DNA of 18,222 bases from CAZHLD01 sp964533185 (GTDB taxonomy: Bacteria > Acidobacteriota > Terriglobia > Acidiferrales > UBA7541). Location of the stretch: assembly GCA_964533185.1 (NCBI GenBank), contig CAZHLD010000066.1, positions 1 to 18,222 of the forward strand. The letters are read 5' to 3'. The notes beneath the pieces were generated by a model. The model had not been told where the DNA came from. It did no database searches and saw only the letters and a list, made by a program, of their open reading frames with translations. A program made the translations under genes and the position numbers. Below are positions 1-7,910 of the stretch, piece after piece (positions within the stretch are counted from its first letter, which is position 1; the number at the start of each line of letters is the position of its first letter).

Positions 1-284
1 GGTTTCGGCGGGAGCCGCCCACCAGTCCAACACCGCAAAGCTCCCGTCGCGGCGCCAGCCGTCTTGCCCGCCGCACCCGCATCCACTGCCGCCTTCTGCT
101 TCGCCAAGGATGGGCCTCTACAGTCGCTTCTCTTGTCTCATCCCAAACCTCACATTATACGTGCCCTTCTAGTTCGCTTCAAACGCTCCCTCTCGAAGGA
201 ATTGATCTCTTTCTTTCTCACGCACCTCTCCCAACCTAGGATGTCCTTCTCTCCTCCTCATTATGCGATAAGGACTGTACGCCC
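1..284. other. Left-edge non-coding stretch
   Basis: I see no supportable gene here. A 74-codon open frame (64-288, +) has no recognisable motif and looks accidental, although its stop overlaps the next ATG as ATGA. A weak promoter-like pair, TTGTCT (133-138) and TTATAC (155-160) with a 16-nt spacer, could serve the VWA gene downstream. It would leave a leader of about 120 nt. Confidence 0.35.
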
Positions 285-719
285 ATGAGTAAGCCGCTCT
301 TCCTACGACTCGTTCCTCCGATCCTGGCGGTCCTCATGACTTGGTCGGCCGCCTCGGGTGTTTCTCAGGCTCCTTCCGACGAGCCTCAGTCCGTCACAAT
401 CTTTGTCACGGCTTCAGACAAGAGCGGGCGCGTGATGGTGGACCTGACTCAAGGCGACTTCAGAGTCTTCGAGAATAAGGTCGAGCAAAAGATCATCACC
501 TTTGCTCCGGCGCGATCCTTTCCACTTGCTGTCGGCCTGCTGCTGGACGGAAGTAACTCCCGCCGACATGCCCCCTTCGTAGAGAAGGAAGCAGCCGTTG
601 AGTTCATTCGACAAACAGTTAGAGAAGCGGATCAGGCGTTCGCAGCGGTGTTCTCCGACAATATCGATGCATATACAGACCGAACTTCAAACAAAGAATT
701 AATGACCTTGGGAATCTAG
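285..719 (+). CDS. VWFA-related acidobacterial secreted protein, N-terminal part (amber-interrupted)
   Basis: This is the N-terminal 144 residues of a VWFA-domain protein of the acidobacterial type (TIGR03436-like). A signal peptide is visible (residues 1 to about 27, hydrophobic VPPILAVLMTW core). It is followed by the beta-strand and DFRVFENKVEQKI segment typical of the family, and then the start of a von Willebrand A fold with a metal-ion-dependent adhesion motif D-G-S-N-S at residues 88-92. The frame ends at TAG 717-719. The same frame continues without interruption from 720 to 1208 and encodes the rest of the domain, so this is one gene of about 307 codons broken by one stop codon. Aligned to the paralogue at 2707-3702, the stop falls opposite a Glu in a helix, consistent with GAG to TAG. 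The family's function is unknown; an exported protein-binding role is inferred from the VWA fold. Confidence 0.75.
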   Translation: MSKPLFLRLVPPILAVLMTWSAASGVSQAPSDEPQSVTIFVTASDKSGRVMVDLTQGDFRVFENKVEQKIITFAPARSFPLAVGLLLDGSNSRRHAPFVEKEAAVEFIRQTVREADQAFAAVFSDNIDAYTDRTSNKELMTLGI

Positions 720-725
720 AAACTC

Positions 726-1208
726 GTGTCCGTTGCACCGCACGGTGCCAGTGCGATGTTTGATTCCATCATTTGGGCGTGTGAACAGCAATTGAGTAAG
801 GTAGCCGGACGCAGAATTCTCGTGATCACGATGGACGGCCCCGACAACGCCAGTCGTACACCCATAGACAAAGCTATTGAAGCGGCCATACGAACAAACA
901 CGGCACTCTATGTCATTGCCATCGACTCCACGCGTGGAGGGAACGCGTACCGCAGGGCACGAAGGCAACATCGCGAAGCCAATGAACTCGCTTCCAGGAC
1001 AGGTGGCCTCTACGTATCTGCGAATGGCTCGAAAGGGGCCGACCAGGCATTTCATCAAATCGCAGCTAACCTGAATGCGTTCTACGCAATCAACTTTCAG
1101 CCCGGCCGCCCGGCCCGCAAGAACGAATTCCGAGCTGTAAAGGTCGTGACAACGCGAGATGGCCTGCGGGTGGCTACCAGCGCTAGTTACTACGGCCCGC
1201 CGAACTAG
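726..1208 (+). CDS. VWFA-related acidobacterial protein, C-terminal part after the amber codon
   Basis: This is the continuation, in the same frame, of the gene starting at 285. It encodes 160 residues from a possible GTG at 726; the true continuation starts at 720 with Lys-Leu. It carries the rest of the VWA fold: GASAMFDSI matches GSTALYDAV of the neighbouring paralogue (third metal-binding position, Thr to Ser), and ITMDGPDNASR matches VVTDGEDNASR. The C-terminus has the family signature, a conserved ELASRTGG helix followed by YAINF and a terminal SASYYGPPN, where the paralogues end in SGYYA. No ribosome binding site precedes GTG 726, so independent translation is unlikely. I read the pair as a recent pseudogene or a sequencing error. 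The conservation on both sides of the stop argues that decay is recent. Confidence 0.7.
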   Translation: MSVAPHGASAMFDSIIWACEQQLSKVAGRRILVITMDGPDNASRTPIDKAIEAAIRTNTALYVIAIDSTRGGNAYRRARRQHREANELASRTGGLYVSANGSKGADQAFHQIAANLNAFYAINFQPGRPARKNEFRAVKVVTTRDGLRVATSASYYGPPN

Positions 1209-1241
1209 CACGGTACAGATGTGCCTCTCCGAATGACATTG

Positions 1242-1250
1242 TGGTAGATT
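1242..1250 (+). promoter_or_regulatory. Extended -10 promoter candidate for deoB
   Basis: TGG TAGATT is an extended -10 (TG-n-TAnnnT) about 28 nt before the deoB start. No good -35 hexamer is seen 16-18 nt upstream. The same TGGTAGNNT pattern precedes kdsB, the VWA gene at 4648 and the tRNA gene, which raises confidence. Confidence 0.45.
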
Positions 1251-1278
1251 CCTCGATTGCGGCCATTGCGAGGTAGTC

Positions 1279-2460
1279 GTGCCCTCTTTCTCCCGCATCC
1301 TCTGGATCGTCCTCGACTCCGTCGGCATCGGCCCGCTCCCCGACGCTGCTGACTACGGCGACACCGGCCGCACCACACTCGGCCACATCGCCAAATCGCG
1401 CCCGCTCAAGCTCCCCAATCTCGTTCGTCTCGGCCTCGCCAACATCGCCCCGCTCGACCATCTCACTCCCCCTGCCCAGCCCGACGGCTGTTTCGGCAAA
1501 GGCGCCACGCACTCACCGGGCAAGGACACCACCACCGGCCACTGGGAGATGGCCGGCATCTGGCTCGACCAGGCCTTCCCGGTTTATCCCAACGGCTTTC
1601 CCGCCGACCTCATCGCCGCCTTCGAGAAATCCATCGGCCGCCGCACCCTCGGCAACAAGCCCGCCTCCGGCACCGAAATCATCAAGGAACTTGGCGAAGA
1701 GCACGTTCGCACCGGCCGCCCCATCGTGTACACCTCCGGCGACAGCGTCTTTCAAATCGCCGTGCACGAAGAGGTCATCCCCATCGCCGAGCTGTACCGC
1801 ATGTGCGAACTCGCCCGCAAATTGCTCGACGGCCCGCATCGCGTCGGGCGCGTCATCGCGCGACCCTTTCTCGGCACGCCCGGCAATTTCCGGCGCACTG
1901 AGCGCCGCCATGACTACGTCGTCGAGCCGCCTCGCCCCATGCTTCTCGACGTTCTCGCCGACCGCCGCGTCCCCGTCTTCGGCGTTGGCAAAATCCACGA
2001 CATCTACCACGGCCGCGGCGTCCCTCACTACGTCACCACGAAAAACAACGCCGACGGCATGGACAAACTCCACGCCGCCCTCCGCGAATGCCCCGCCGGC
2101 CTGATCTTCGCCAATCTCGTTGACTTCGACATGCTTTACGGCCACCGCAAGGACGTCGAAGGTTTCGCCCGCTCGCTCGAAGAATTCGACGCCCTCCTCG
2201 GCCCCTTCCTCGCCGCCCTCCGCACCAGCGATCTTCTCCTCATCACCGCCGACCACGGCTGCGACCCCAGCGACTTCAACCCCTCCACTGACCACTCCCG
2301 CGAATACGTTCCCATCGTCACATACTCGCCCGGTGGCCGCCGCGGCGTTTCCATTGGCACGCGCGACACTCTCGCTGACATGGGACAAACCGTCGCCGAG
2401 AACTTCGGCGGCTCCATCTCTCACGGCTCCAGTTTTCTCTCTCTGATTGTTTCCAACTGA
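1279..2460 (+). CDS. deoB: Phosphopentomutase
   Basis: DeoB interconverts ribose-1-phosphate and ribose-5-phosphate (and the deoxy forms), linking nucleoside salvage to the pentose phosphate pathway in the cytoplasm. The protein is 393 residues, normal for the family, and belongs to the alkaline phosphatase superfamily. Visible motifs are the metal-binding LDSVGIGPLPDAADYGDTG start (Asp13), GKDTTTGHWEMAG around residues 81-93 with the phospho-accepting Thr just after Asp83, YTSGDSVFQIAVHE, GVGKIHDIYHGRG, and the C-terminal metal ligands in ITADHGCDP and STDHSREYVP. The start is GTG 1279, preceded by GAGG at 1270-1273. It stands alone between VWA genes and converges on the one ending at 2707. 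No other nucleoside catabolism gene is in view. The ribose-5-phosphate it yields can feed the arabinose-5-phosphate made by the kds genes further right, but that link is only inferred. Confidence 0.96.
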   Translation: MPSFSRILWIVLDSVGIGPLPDAADYGDTGRTTLGHIAKSRPLKLPNLVRLGLANIAPLDHLTPPAQPDGCFGKGATHSPGKDTTTGHWEMAGIWLDQAFPVYPNGFPADLIAAFEKSIGRRTLGNKPASGTEIIKELGEEHVRTGRPIVYTSGDSVFQIAVHEEVIPIAELYRMCELARKLLDGPHRVGRVIARPFLGTPGNFRRTERRHDYVVEPPRPMLLDVLADRRVPVFGVGKIHDIYHGRGVPHYVTTKNNADGMDKLHAALRECPAGLIFANLVDFDMLYGHRKDVEGFARSLEEFDALLGPFLAALRTSDLLLITADHGCDPSDFNPSTDHSREYVPIVTYSPGGRRGVSIGTRDTLADMGQTVAENFGGSISHGSSFLSLIVSN

Positions 2461-2520
2461 CCTGTCTTTACGGGGAGCTCGCTTCCGCCGGCAAGCAGAG
2501 TGCTAGATAATTGCCGCCGG

Positions 2521-2652
2521 TGTCATTCCGAGCGGAGCTAGGAATCTGCTCGTGATCGGAATGCAGTAAAAGGAAACGCAGCTTCCACGGGTCGGAAGAC
2601 GCGGCCCACCCCTCGGAATGGCAAGACCCGGTGTTTTTCAGCGCCCTGTTAG
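2521..2652. repeat. Composite dispersed repeat: TGTCATTCCGAG element plus inverted copy
   Basis: The space between deoB and the convergent VWA gene holds repeat sequence. TGTCATTCCGAG (2521-2532) is followed by GGAATCTGCT (2541-2550). A near-inverted copy, CTCGGAATGGCA (2612-2623), comes 9 nt before a 20-mer (2633-2652). On the minus strand that 20-mer and the 12-mer occur in the same order and with the same 9-nt spacing as at 11023-11063 (16 of 20 and 11 of 12 positions identical). The segment 2643-2655 also folds as GCCCT-GTT-AGGGC. No transposase is present. Confidence 0.65.
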
Positions 2653-2663
2653 GGCAGAGAATT

Positions 2664-2697
2664 GCTGCTGACGGCTGATGGCTGAAAGCTGATGGCT
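2664..2697. repeat. GCTGA(T/C/A)GGCT/GAAAGCT short tandem repeat
   Basis: An imperfect tandem of about 7 nt built on GCTGACG, GCTGATG and GCTGAAA, just beyond the VWA stop codon at 2707. A closely similar tract lies at 14026-14056. The shared wording suggests a dispersed repeat family rather than coding sequence. Confidence 0.6.
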
Positions 2698-2706
2698 ATC
2701 GGCTCC

Positions 2707-3702
2707 TTAATTCCCCGCCGTCCCCGTCGCTCTCTGCGCGTAGTATCCGCTGCGCGTCCGCACGCTCAGTTTCCCGCGCCCGCGCGGCGGGATGACTTCC
2801 ACCTGCACTGCGCGGAACGTCCCGTCTTTGCGCATGTTCGTGGGGTAGAAGGCCAGCGTGTACTGGTTGCGGATGTCGTGCGCGATTTGCGCGCAAATGG
2901 CTTCCGCGTCTTCGACGCTCTCGGGGAAAAACGCCAGCCCGCCCGTCGCCTGCGCCAGTTCCATCAGCGCCCGCCGCGCGTTTTTCTGCGCGCGCTTCTT
3001 TTCCGTACCGAGTAGTCCGATCGCATAGATCACCGCCTCCGACTGCTGCGCCTCCTGCACCGTCGCCTCGAGGCTCTTCCGGCTGGCATTGTCTTCGCCG
3101 TCGGTCACCACCAGCAGCACGTGCTTGTCGCGCTTTCCCTTCTTCAAGTGGTCGAGCGACCCAATCACGGCGTCGTAGAGCGCCGTGCTCCCCCGCGAAT
3201 CAATCCGTTCCAGCGCTTCCTTCATCTCGTTGATGTCGCTGGTAAAATCCTTGTCCAGGTCCAGGAAGTAGTCGTCGTTGAAGTTGACGATGAAGGTCTC
3301 ATCTTCCGGGTTGCTGCTGCGCACAAAGGTCAGGGCCGCCGTGTTCACCTTCTCCCGCTTGTCCCGCATGCTCCCGCTGTTATCAATCACCAGCCCGACC
3401 GTCACCGGGATATCTTCGCGCTTGAAGAGCGCCAATTTCTGTTCCGTGCGGTCTTCGAGCACTCGGAAGTTCTCCGCCTTCAGGTCAGCGACAAATCGTC
3501 CCCGCTGGTCCAGCACCGTTGCGTGCAGCACCACCAGGTTGACGTCCGTCCGGATCCGGTAATCCTTGTCCTTTTGTCCCTGCTGCGCACGCGCGCCGAC
3601 GGTCCACACCAGCACACTGGCCAGCAGCGTCAGCGTGGTGAACAGGGAAGCGAGTGCCAGCCTAGTGGCTGGGCGCGTAGTAGCCGGACTTGGCGTACAC
3701 AT
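2707..3702 (-). CDS. VWFA-related acidobacterial secreted protein
   Basis: This 331-residue exported VWA protein is of the acidobacterial TIGR03436 type. The order is a signal peptide (arginines, hydrophobic stretch about residues 15-36, then GARAQ as a likely cleavage region), the family strand TDVNLVVLHATVLD, the FRVLEDRTEQKL segment, and a VWA fold with an intact metal site: D-N-S-G-S at 107-111, the Thr of GSTALYDAV and the Asp of VVTDGEDNASR. The C-terminus is RSGYYAQRATGTAGN. I chose ATG 3702, which overlaps the upstream VWA gene by 41 nt. A longer frame to 3798 would add a proline-rich stretch ahead of the signal peptide, and the only later start is a CTG at 3660. The overlap suggests translational coupling to the gene ending at 3662. 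The ligand or partner is unknown. Confidence 0.88.
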   Translation of the reverse strand: MCTPSPATTRPATRLALASLFTTLTLLASVLVWTVGARAQQGQKDKDYRIRTDVNLVVLHATVLDQRGRFVADLKAENFRVLEDRTEQKLALFKREDIPVTVGLVIDNSGSMRDKREKVNTAALTFVRSSNPEDETFIVNFNDDYFLDLDKDFTSDINEMKEALERIDSRGSTALYDAVIGSLDHLKKGKRDKHVLLVVTDGEDNASRKSLEATVQEAQQSEAVIYAIGLLGTEKKRAQKNARRALMELAQATGGLAFFPESVEDAEAICAQIAHDIRNQYTLAFYPTNMRKDGTFRAVQVEVIPPRGRGKLSVRTRSGYYAQRATGTAGN

Positions 3703-4648
3703 TGAGCGGTGGGAGGCCCTTGGGTGGGCGCAGCTTGACTTTAATCTTCCGCCATTTGGCGTCGCGGGCGCGGTTGCTCGGTCGGTATCCCAGGACATAT
3801 TGGTTACGCAGCTCCATTCCGATCTTCGCTGCCGTGTCCGGCAGGTCGTTCAGGTTTTCCACCGGGAAAGCCCGCCCGCCGGTCATTTCCGTCAACTCAG
3901 TCAGCAGCGAGGGACCATTCATCTCCTCCGGCGTGCGATTCCGAAACCCGATCGGGTCGTAGATCCCGATGGCGTAGAGCTGGACGTCAGACTCCTTTAC
4001 GAAGTTCTTGATGTCCGACTCGTTGTACCGACTATGATTATCTCCTCCATCGGATATGATGAGCAAGGCCCGTTTAGCGTTGTGTGCACCCCTCATCTGG
4101 CTCAGCCCCAGGTAGATTCCGTCCAGCAGCGCCGTCCGCCCCTTTACCTGCGTGTACATCATCCGCGTCTGCAGCTCCTCGACGCTCTGCGTAAACCGGC
4201 TGGTCAGTTGCGCGCGGTCCGCGAAGCTCACTAGGAAAAATTCATCCTGCGGGTTGGCCGTTTTATAGAACTGGACCGCCGCCTGCCGCGCCTTGTCCAC
4301 CTTGTTGGACATGCTGCTGCTCAGGTCGAAGATCACGCCAATCGATACCGGCACGTCTTCGCTCGAAAAATGGACCACCTCCTGCTCCACGTTGTCTTCC
4401 TGCGCCCGGAAGTTTTCCTGCTCGAGCCCCGTCACCAGCCGGTTGAACGGGTCCGTCACCGTTACGTTCACCAGCACCAGGTCCACGTCCACGCGGATCG
4501 TCTTATCGCTGCTCTTCTTTGGCTGAGTTTGCTGCTTGGATTGAGCTTTCGGCTGGCCGGCTTTTTGGGCGACAACGGGCAGGGCAAGCAGTACGCACGT
4601 GAGCAGCGCAGTGTATACAGCGCGAAGCTGGCTGCGGTTCGCCTTCAC
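3662..4648 (-). CDS. VWFA-related acidobacterial secreted protein
   Basis: A 328-residue paralogue of the gene at 2707-3702, immediately upstream of it on the same strand. It has a signal peptide (residues 1 to about 28, AVYTALLTCVLLALPVVAQ), then a Lys/Gln/Ser-rich linker (about 29-48), the VDLVLVNVTVTDP strand, and a VWA fold with an intact metal site: D-L-S-S-S at 108-112, the Thr of GRTALLDGI and the Asp of IISDGGDNHSR. It ends in KSGYYAPSH. The start is GTG 4648, with a strong AAGGGGGAG ribosome binding site a few bases upstream. It is the first gene of a two-gene unit driven by a promoter at 4703-4730. VWA proteins bind ligands or partner proteins through a divalent metal; which partner applies here cannot be told. 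Confidence 0.9.
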   Translation of the reverse strand: MKANRSQLRAVYTALLTCVLLALPVVAQKAGQPKAQSKQQTQPKKSSDKTIRVDVDLVLVNVTVTDPFNRLVTGLEQENFRAQEDNVEQEVVHFSSEDVPVSIGVIFDLSSSMSNKVDKARQAAVQFYKTANPQDEFFLVSFADRAQLTSRFTQSVEELQTRMMYTQVKGRTALLDGIYLGLSQMRGAHNAKRALLIISDGGDNHSRYNESDIKNFVKESDVQLYAIGIYDPIGFRNRTPEEMNGPSLLTELTEMTGGRAFPVENLNDLPDTAAKIGMELRNQYVLGYRPSNRARDAKWRKIKVKLRPPKGLPPLNVYAKSGYYAPSH

Positions 4649-4886
4649 CGCTCCCCCTTGCGACTGCTCTCGACGGCCACCAATATGCGCGACCTTGGGT
4701 TCATTCTACCACTGGCCCGTGCGAACGCAAGCCCCCGTCGCCCTCTCCGGTACTGGGTCACTTTGGTTGAACTTACTCGGCAGAAAAGACCGGCTGGGTA
4801 GCTGGTCTCAGGTTCCGAGAAGCCGATCTATCATTCCCAACCCGCCATGGCTAGTGCATAGATAGTGGGATCTCGGTGGGGAATAA
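4649..4886. other. Gap between the receptor gene and the VWA pair
   Basis: No gene or convincing terminator is visible. Open frames crossing this stretch lack family motifs. It contains the promoter described at 4703-4730 and otherwise nothing I can name. Confidence 0.5.
4703..4730 (-). promoter_or_regulatory. Promoter for the VWA gene pair
   Basis: On the minus strand, TTGCGT (4730-4725), a 16-nt spacer and TAGAAT (4708-4703), preceded by an extended TGG. The predicted start near 4696 gives a leader of about 48 nt ending in a good ribosome binding site. Confidence 0.55.
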
Positions 4887-7781
4887 TTAGAATTCAAAAT
4901 CCACAGAGAACTGAATCTGCCGCGCATTCAGGCCTTGGATGGGCTGGCGGAAACCCGCGCCCGGTGTAAGGCTACTGCCGAAGAATGGGTTGAGCTGCGT
5001 CGCATTGGCGCGGGTTAAGAGATTGAAGAACTCGACTACGAGGTCGAGCTTTCCACGGTTCGCTATTGGAAAGTACTTCAACGCACGGAAGTCGAGCGTC
5101 GTCCTATGCGGGGTCTCTAGGCTATTGCGCCCGAAGTCCAGCGGTCGTGAGCCTAACGGGAAAGCGTGCGAGCGGTTGGAGTCGAGGCCGGTCAGCGGGT
5201 TTCCCGGCTGACCACTTTCGACCGTGAAAATCCACGCGACCTCGATGTGGCCGAAGGCACGCTCCCACGAAGAAAATTTCGCTCCCTTCGGCTTGTCCTC
5301 TTCATCACCGATAGGAAGATCCCAAGTACCGTTCAAAACAAAGCGTTGCTGTTGCTGCTGGCGCGAGAGAGCGTGTTCCGCGGCCAATTGATAAGGGTTC
5401 TGTGGTTGCTCATTGAAATCCGAAGCGTCGTCGTGGGCCTTCGAGAGGGTGTAATTTGCCGAAAACTGCAGCTCATTCGATAGACGGCGGTTGAGACTGA
5501 ATGAAATGGCCTGATAGCTGGAGCTAGCCGAGTTTTCGAGCTGATAAATGTCGTTGAATGTCGGATCGAGCCGTCCTGGACCGAAGACGGGGCGTCCGAT
5601 CTGCTGCGGTGTGGGATTCAAAACGCCGAGGCTTGCGGCGTTAGCTGGCGTCAGTACTACGGGAGGCAGCAGATTACGGTCCACCGTTCGAGAAAGTTTG
5701 ATGCCGCGCACAAAAAGATATGTTGCCGAGAGCGTTAGATTCTTCTGAAGGAGATATTCGGCCCCGGCACTCACCTGCTGGCTGTAGGGTGTGGCGAGGT
5801 TCGGTTCAGGACGAAAGATCGAAGGCGCAATCCCAGGGGCGGGTGCCGACAGTGGCCCGCCCTGCGCGGCGGTAAAGAGCGACACAGCCGCAGCGCCATA
5901 GGCAATCTGTTCGAACGCGTTCGTCCCATTCTTTTCGACGGCTCGAGCGAGATTGGCAAGGACGTAGCGGTCGAAGAAGATGCCGTACCCCCCGCGCAGC
6001 ACCCATCGCGACGAGGGACTCCACGCCAAGCCAACACGCGGGCTCACATTGTTGGTGTCCTGGTTGAAGAGCGACGGCAACCGCTCGAAATCGTAGCGCA
6101 CACCAAGATCGAGTGTAAGGCGCGGCATCACCGACCAATGATCCTGCAGGAACGCGCCGATACTTGTGACGGAAAGGTCCGCTCCGGGATTGCCGAACGC
6201 TTGCCGAGACTGGTCCGGCTGGCCGGCCAAAAAATCGGCTAGGCTGCCGAAAAGATAGACCCCGTCGAATCCGTCCGGGACTGTCGCGCGTAGGGAAACC
6301 CGATTGAGCGTGGTGCCCGCTTTCCACAGGTGATGGCTGTGGTTCTCTGTAAAGGTATAGGTCGTCTGATAGTGGTTCTCGTGACGGCGGCTGTTGCCCT
6401 CGTATGGCCGCCCGAAGCGAACCAGTCCAGCTATATCCACCTCAGGTCCCTGAGTGTCATTCGTGCGCAACACCGCGCGGCGTGTAGCAACCTGAAACCG
6501 AAGTGCGCCGACGGCTGCGGAGCCGAAAACAGTCACCAATGCGCCGGCCAATGCGTTGTCGCTCGTGAAACTGCTGCCGCGAGCGCTGGCGTCGGTTAAA
6601 CCGTCGGTGTTAAAAGCGTCGCCAGCTTCTTTGTTGTTAGTGAAAGCATAGCGAAGCATCAGGGAAGTGTTGCGCCTAAGCTGGTGATCGAGCCTGCCCG
6701 CTGCTTCCGTTTCCGCGCGCGCAACCGGGAAACGTCCGGTCGAAAGCTGGCGTGTTGTGACACCAGCGAAAGCACCTGCTGAGAGCGCAGAATTGATAGC
6801 CTGTATGACTCCTGGATTGATGTCCGAGGCGTCCTGCGCGCGGTTATGCTCCTGCTCAGCGGCCACGTAGTAAAACGTCCGATCTTTCACAACTGGCCCA
6901 CCGAGCGCAACCCCCGCCCGATAACGGCGCAGGTTTGGCTTTGTTGTATCGTTCTCGAAAGGGTTGTGAGCGTTGAGCGAGCCGTCTTGGACAAAAAGGA
7001 ACGCATCCCCATGAATCACGTTGGCTCCTGATCGCGTCACAACGTTGATCGACCCGCCCGAAGCTCCGCCGGACTCTGCGGAGAGTCCGGTATTCACCAC
7101 CTGAAATTCCGAAACAATCTCGGGAGATAATTCCGTCCGGCTTGAGCCGGTGTACTCGTCGTTGTTGTCCAGACCGTCGATCGACACGTTGTTGCTTCTC
7201 GAACGTAAGCCTCCAAACGTGAACCCGCTTCCGTCCAAGGGCGTCTGACCTGCGCTGCCAGCAGTTGCGGGAGTGCTCGCTACGCCCGGTGACAGCAGCA
7301 CGAAATCGAGATAGTTGCGACTGCGGACGGGCAACTCTTCGATACGCTTAGGGTTGACGGAGGAGGTGACCGAGGTCTGTGACGGATCGAGCGCCGTCGG
7401 CTGGGCGCTCACGCTTACTTGCGCCGTGGCGGACGCTGGGACGAGCGTGATCTCCAGATGCACCGTCGCGCCGAGCGCCAACACAACACCCGTGTGGCGA
7501 TAAAGGGCAAGGCCTGGCTGTTCGGCGCGCACCTCATAAGTACCCACGGGCAGTTCTGTCGCGCGGAAGAAACCCTGGTCATCCGTTCTGACCTCGCGCA
7601 TCTGATTGGTGTCGATGTTGCGCAAGAGCACTTGCACGCCGGGGATCACTCCCCCGCTACTATCGCTCACGCTTCCCGTCAGAACACCGCCAACAGGAGT
7701 GGTCTGCGCTGAGGTAGGTCCAGCAGATAAGACAATAAGAGCCGTCAAGCAAAAGGAACGGAACAAGCCGCGAGTCGTCAT
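4887..7781 (-). CDS. TonB-dependent outer-membrane receptor, Oar-like, with carboxypeptidase-regulatory-like domain
   Basis: A 964-residue outer-membrane protein. It has a signal peptide (1 to about 25, ending GPTSAQ), then a carboxypeptidase-regulatory-like beta sandwich (about 30-115: GSVSDSSGGVIPGVQVLLRN, TDDQGFFRATELPVGTYEV), a plug-like region (about 130-260, with RNYLDFVLLSPGV, NVSIDGLDNNDEY, SGGSINVVTRSG), and a long beta-barrel region to a C-terminal DFEF with aromatic last residue. ATG 7781 is preceded by AGGAGAT. This architecture is strongly expanded in Acidobacteria and is usually called TonB-dependent receptor or Oar-like. The substrate is unknown; carbohydrate or peptide uptake is usually inferred. 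No clear TonB box is seen. It lies upstream of the VWA pair on the same strand, 238 nt away, with a separate promoter between them, so co-transcription is uncertain. Confidence 0.93.
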   Translation of the reverse strand: MTTRGLFRSFCLTALIVLSAGPTSAQTTPVGGVLTGSVSDSSGGVIPGVQVLLRNIDTNQMREVRTDDQGFFRATELPVGTYEVRAEQPGLALYRHTGVVLALGATVHLEITLVPASATAQVSVSAQPTALDPSQTSVTSSVNPKRIEELPVRSRNYLDFVLLSPGVASTPATAGSAGQTPLDGSGFTFGGLRSRSNNVSIDGLDNNDEYTGSSRTELSPEIVSEFQVVNTGLSAESGGASGGSINVVTRSGANVIHGDAFLFVQDGSLNAHNPFENDTTKPNLRRYRAGVALGGPVVKDRTFYYVAAEQEHNRAQDASDINPGVIQAINSALSAGAFAGVTTRQLSTGRFPVARAETEAAGRLDHQLRRNTSLMLRYAFTNNKEAGDAFNTDGLTDASARGSSFTSDNALAGALVTVFGSAAVGALRFQVATRRAVLRTNDTQGPEVDIAGLVRFGRPYEGNSRRHENHYQTTYTFTENHSHHLWKAGTTLNRVSLRATVPDGFDGVYLFGSLADFLAGQPDQSRQAFGNPGADLSVTSIGAFLQDHWSVMPRLTLDLGVRYDFERLPSLFNQDTNNVSPRVGLAWSPSSRWVLRGGYGIFFDRYVLANLARAVEKNGTNAFEQIAYGAAAVSLFTAAQGGPLSAPAPGIAPSIFRPEPNLATPYSQQVSAGAEYLLQKNLTLSATYLFVRGIKLSRTVDRNLLPPVVLTPANAASLGVLNPTPQQIGRPVFGPGRLDPTFNDIYQLENSASSSYQAISFSLNRRLSNELQFSANYTLSKAHDDASDFNEQPQNPYQLAAEHALSRQQQQQRFVLNGTWDLPIGDEEDKPKGAKFSSWERAFGHIEVAWIFTVESGQPGNPLTGLDSNRSHAFPLGSRPLDFGRNSLETPHRTTLDFRALKYFPIANRGKLDLVVEFFNLLTRANATQLNPFFGSSLTPGAGFRQPIQGLNARQIQFSVDFEF

Positions 7782-7910
7782 CTGATCTCCTAATTGCGTA
7801 GGTGAATGTGCTTAGAAATGAAGTATGAGAACAGGTCTTCCGTCGCTTGACCGCGCGTGTCATCTACAGCGACGGTTGTGCGCTACACGCGCCTAATGTG
7901 GGTGTGATTT

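Noticed and set aside
1513..2424. 303-codon open frame on the minus strand
   Set aside because: It lies entirely antisense to deoB. Its protein is a low-complexity Gly/Ala/Val/Glu/Asp product, as expected from GC-rich codon bias, with no motif or ribosome binding site.
2643..2655. GCCCT-GTT-AGGGC hairpin as a terminator between deoB and the VWA gene
   Set aside because: No T tract follows on either strand. It is part of a dispersed repeat.
3703..3798. Longer N-terminus for the VWA gene ending at 2707
   Set aside because: It would place about 32 hydrophilic residues ahead of a clear signal peptide and lies deep within the upstream VWA gene. ATG 3702 gives a length matching the paralogue.
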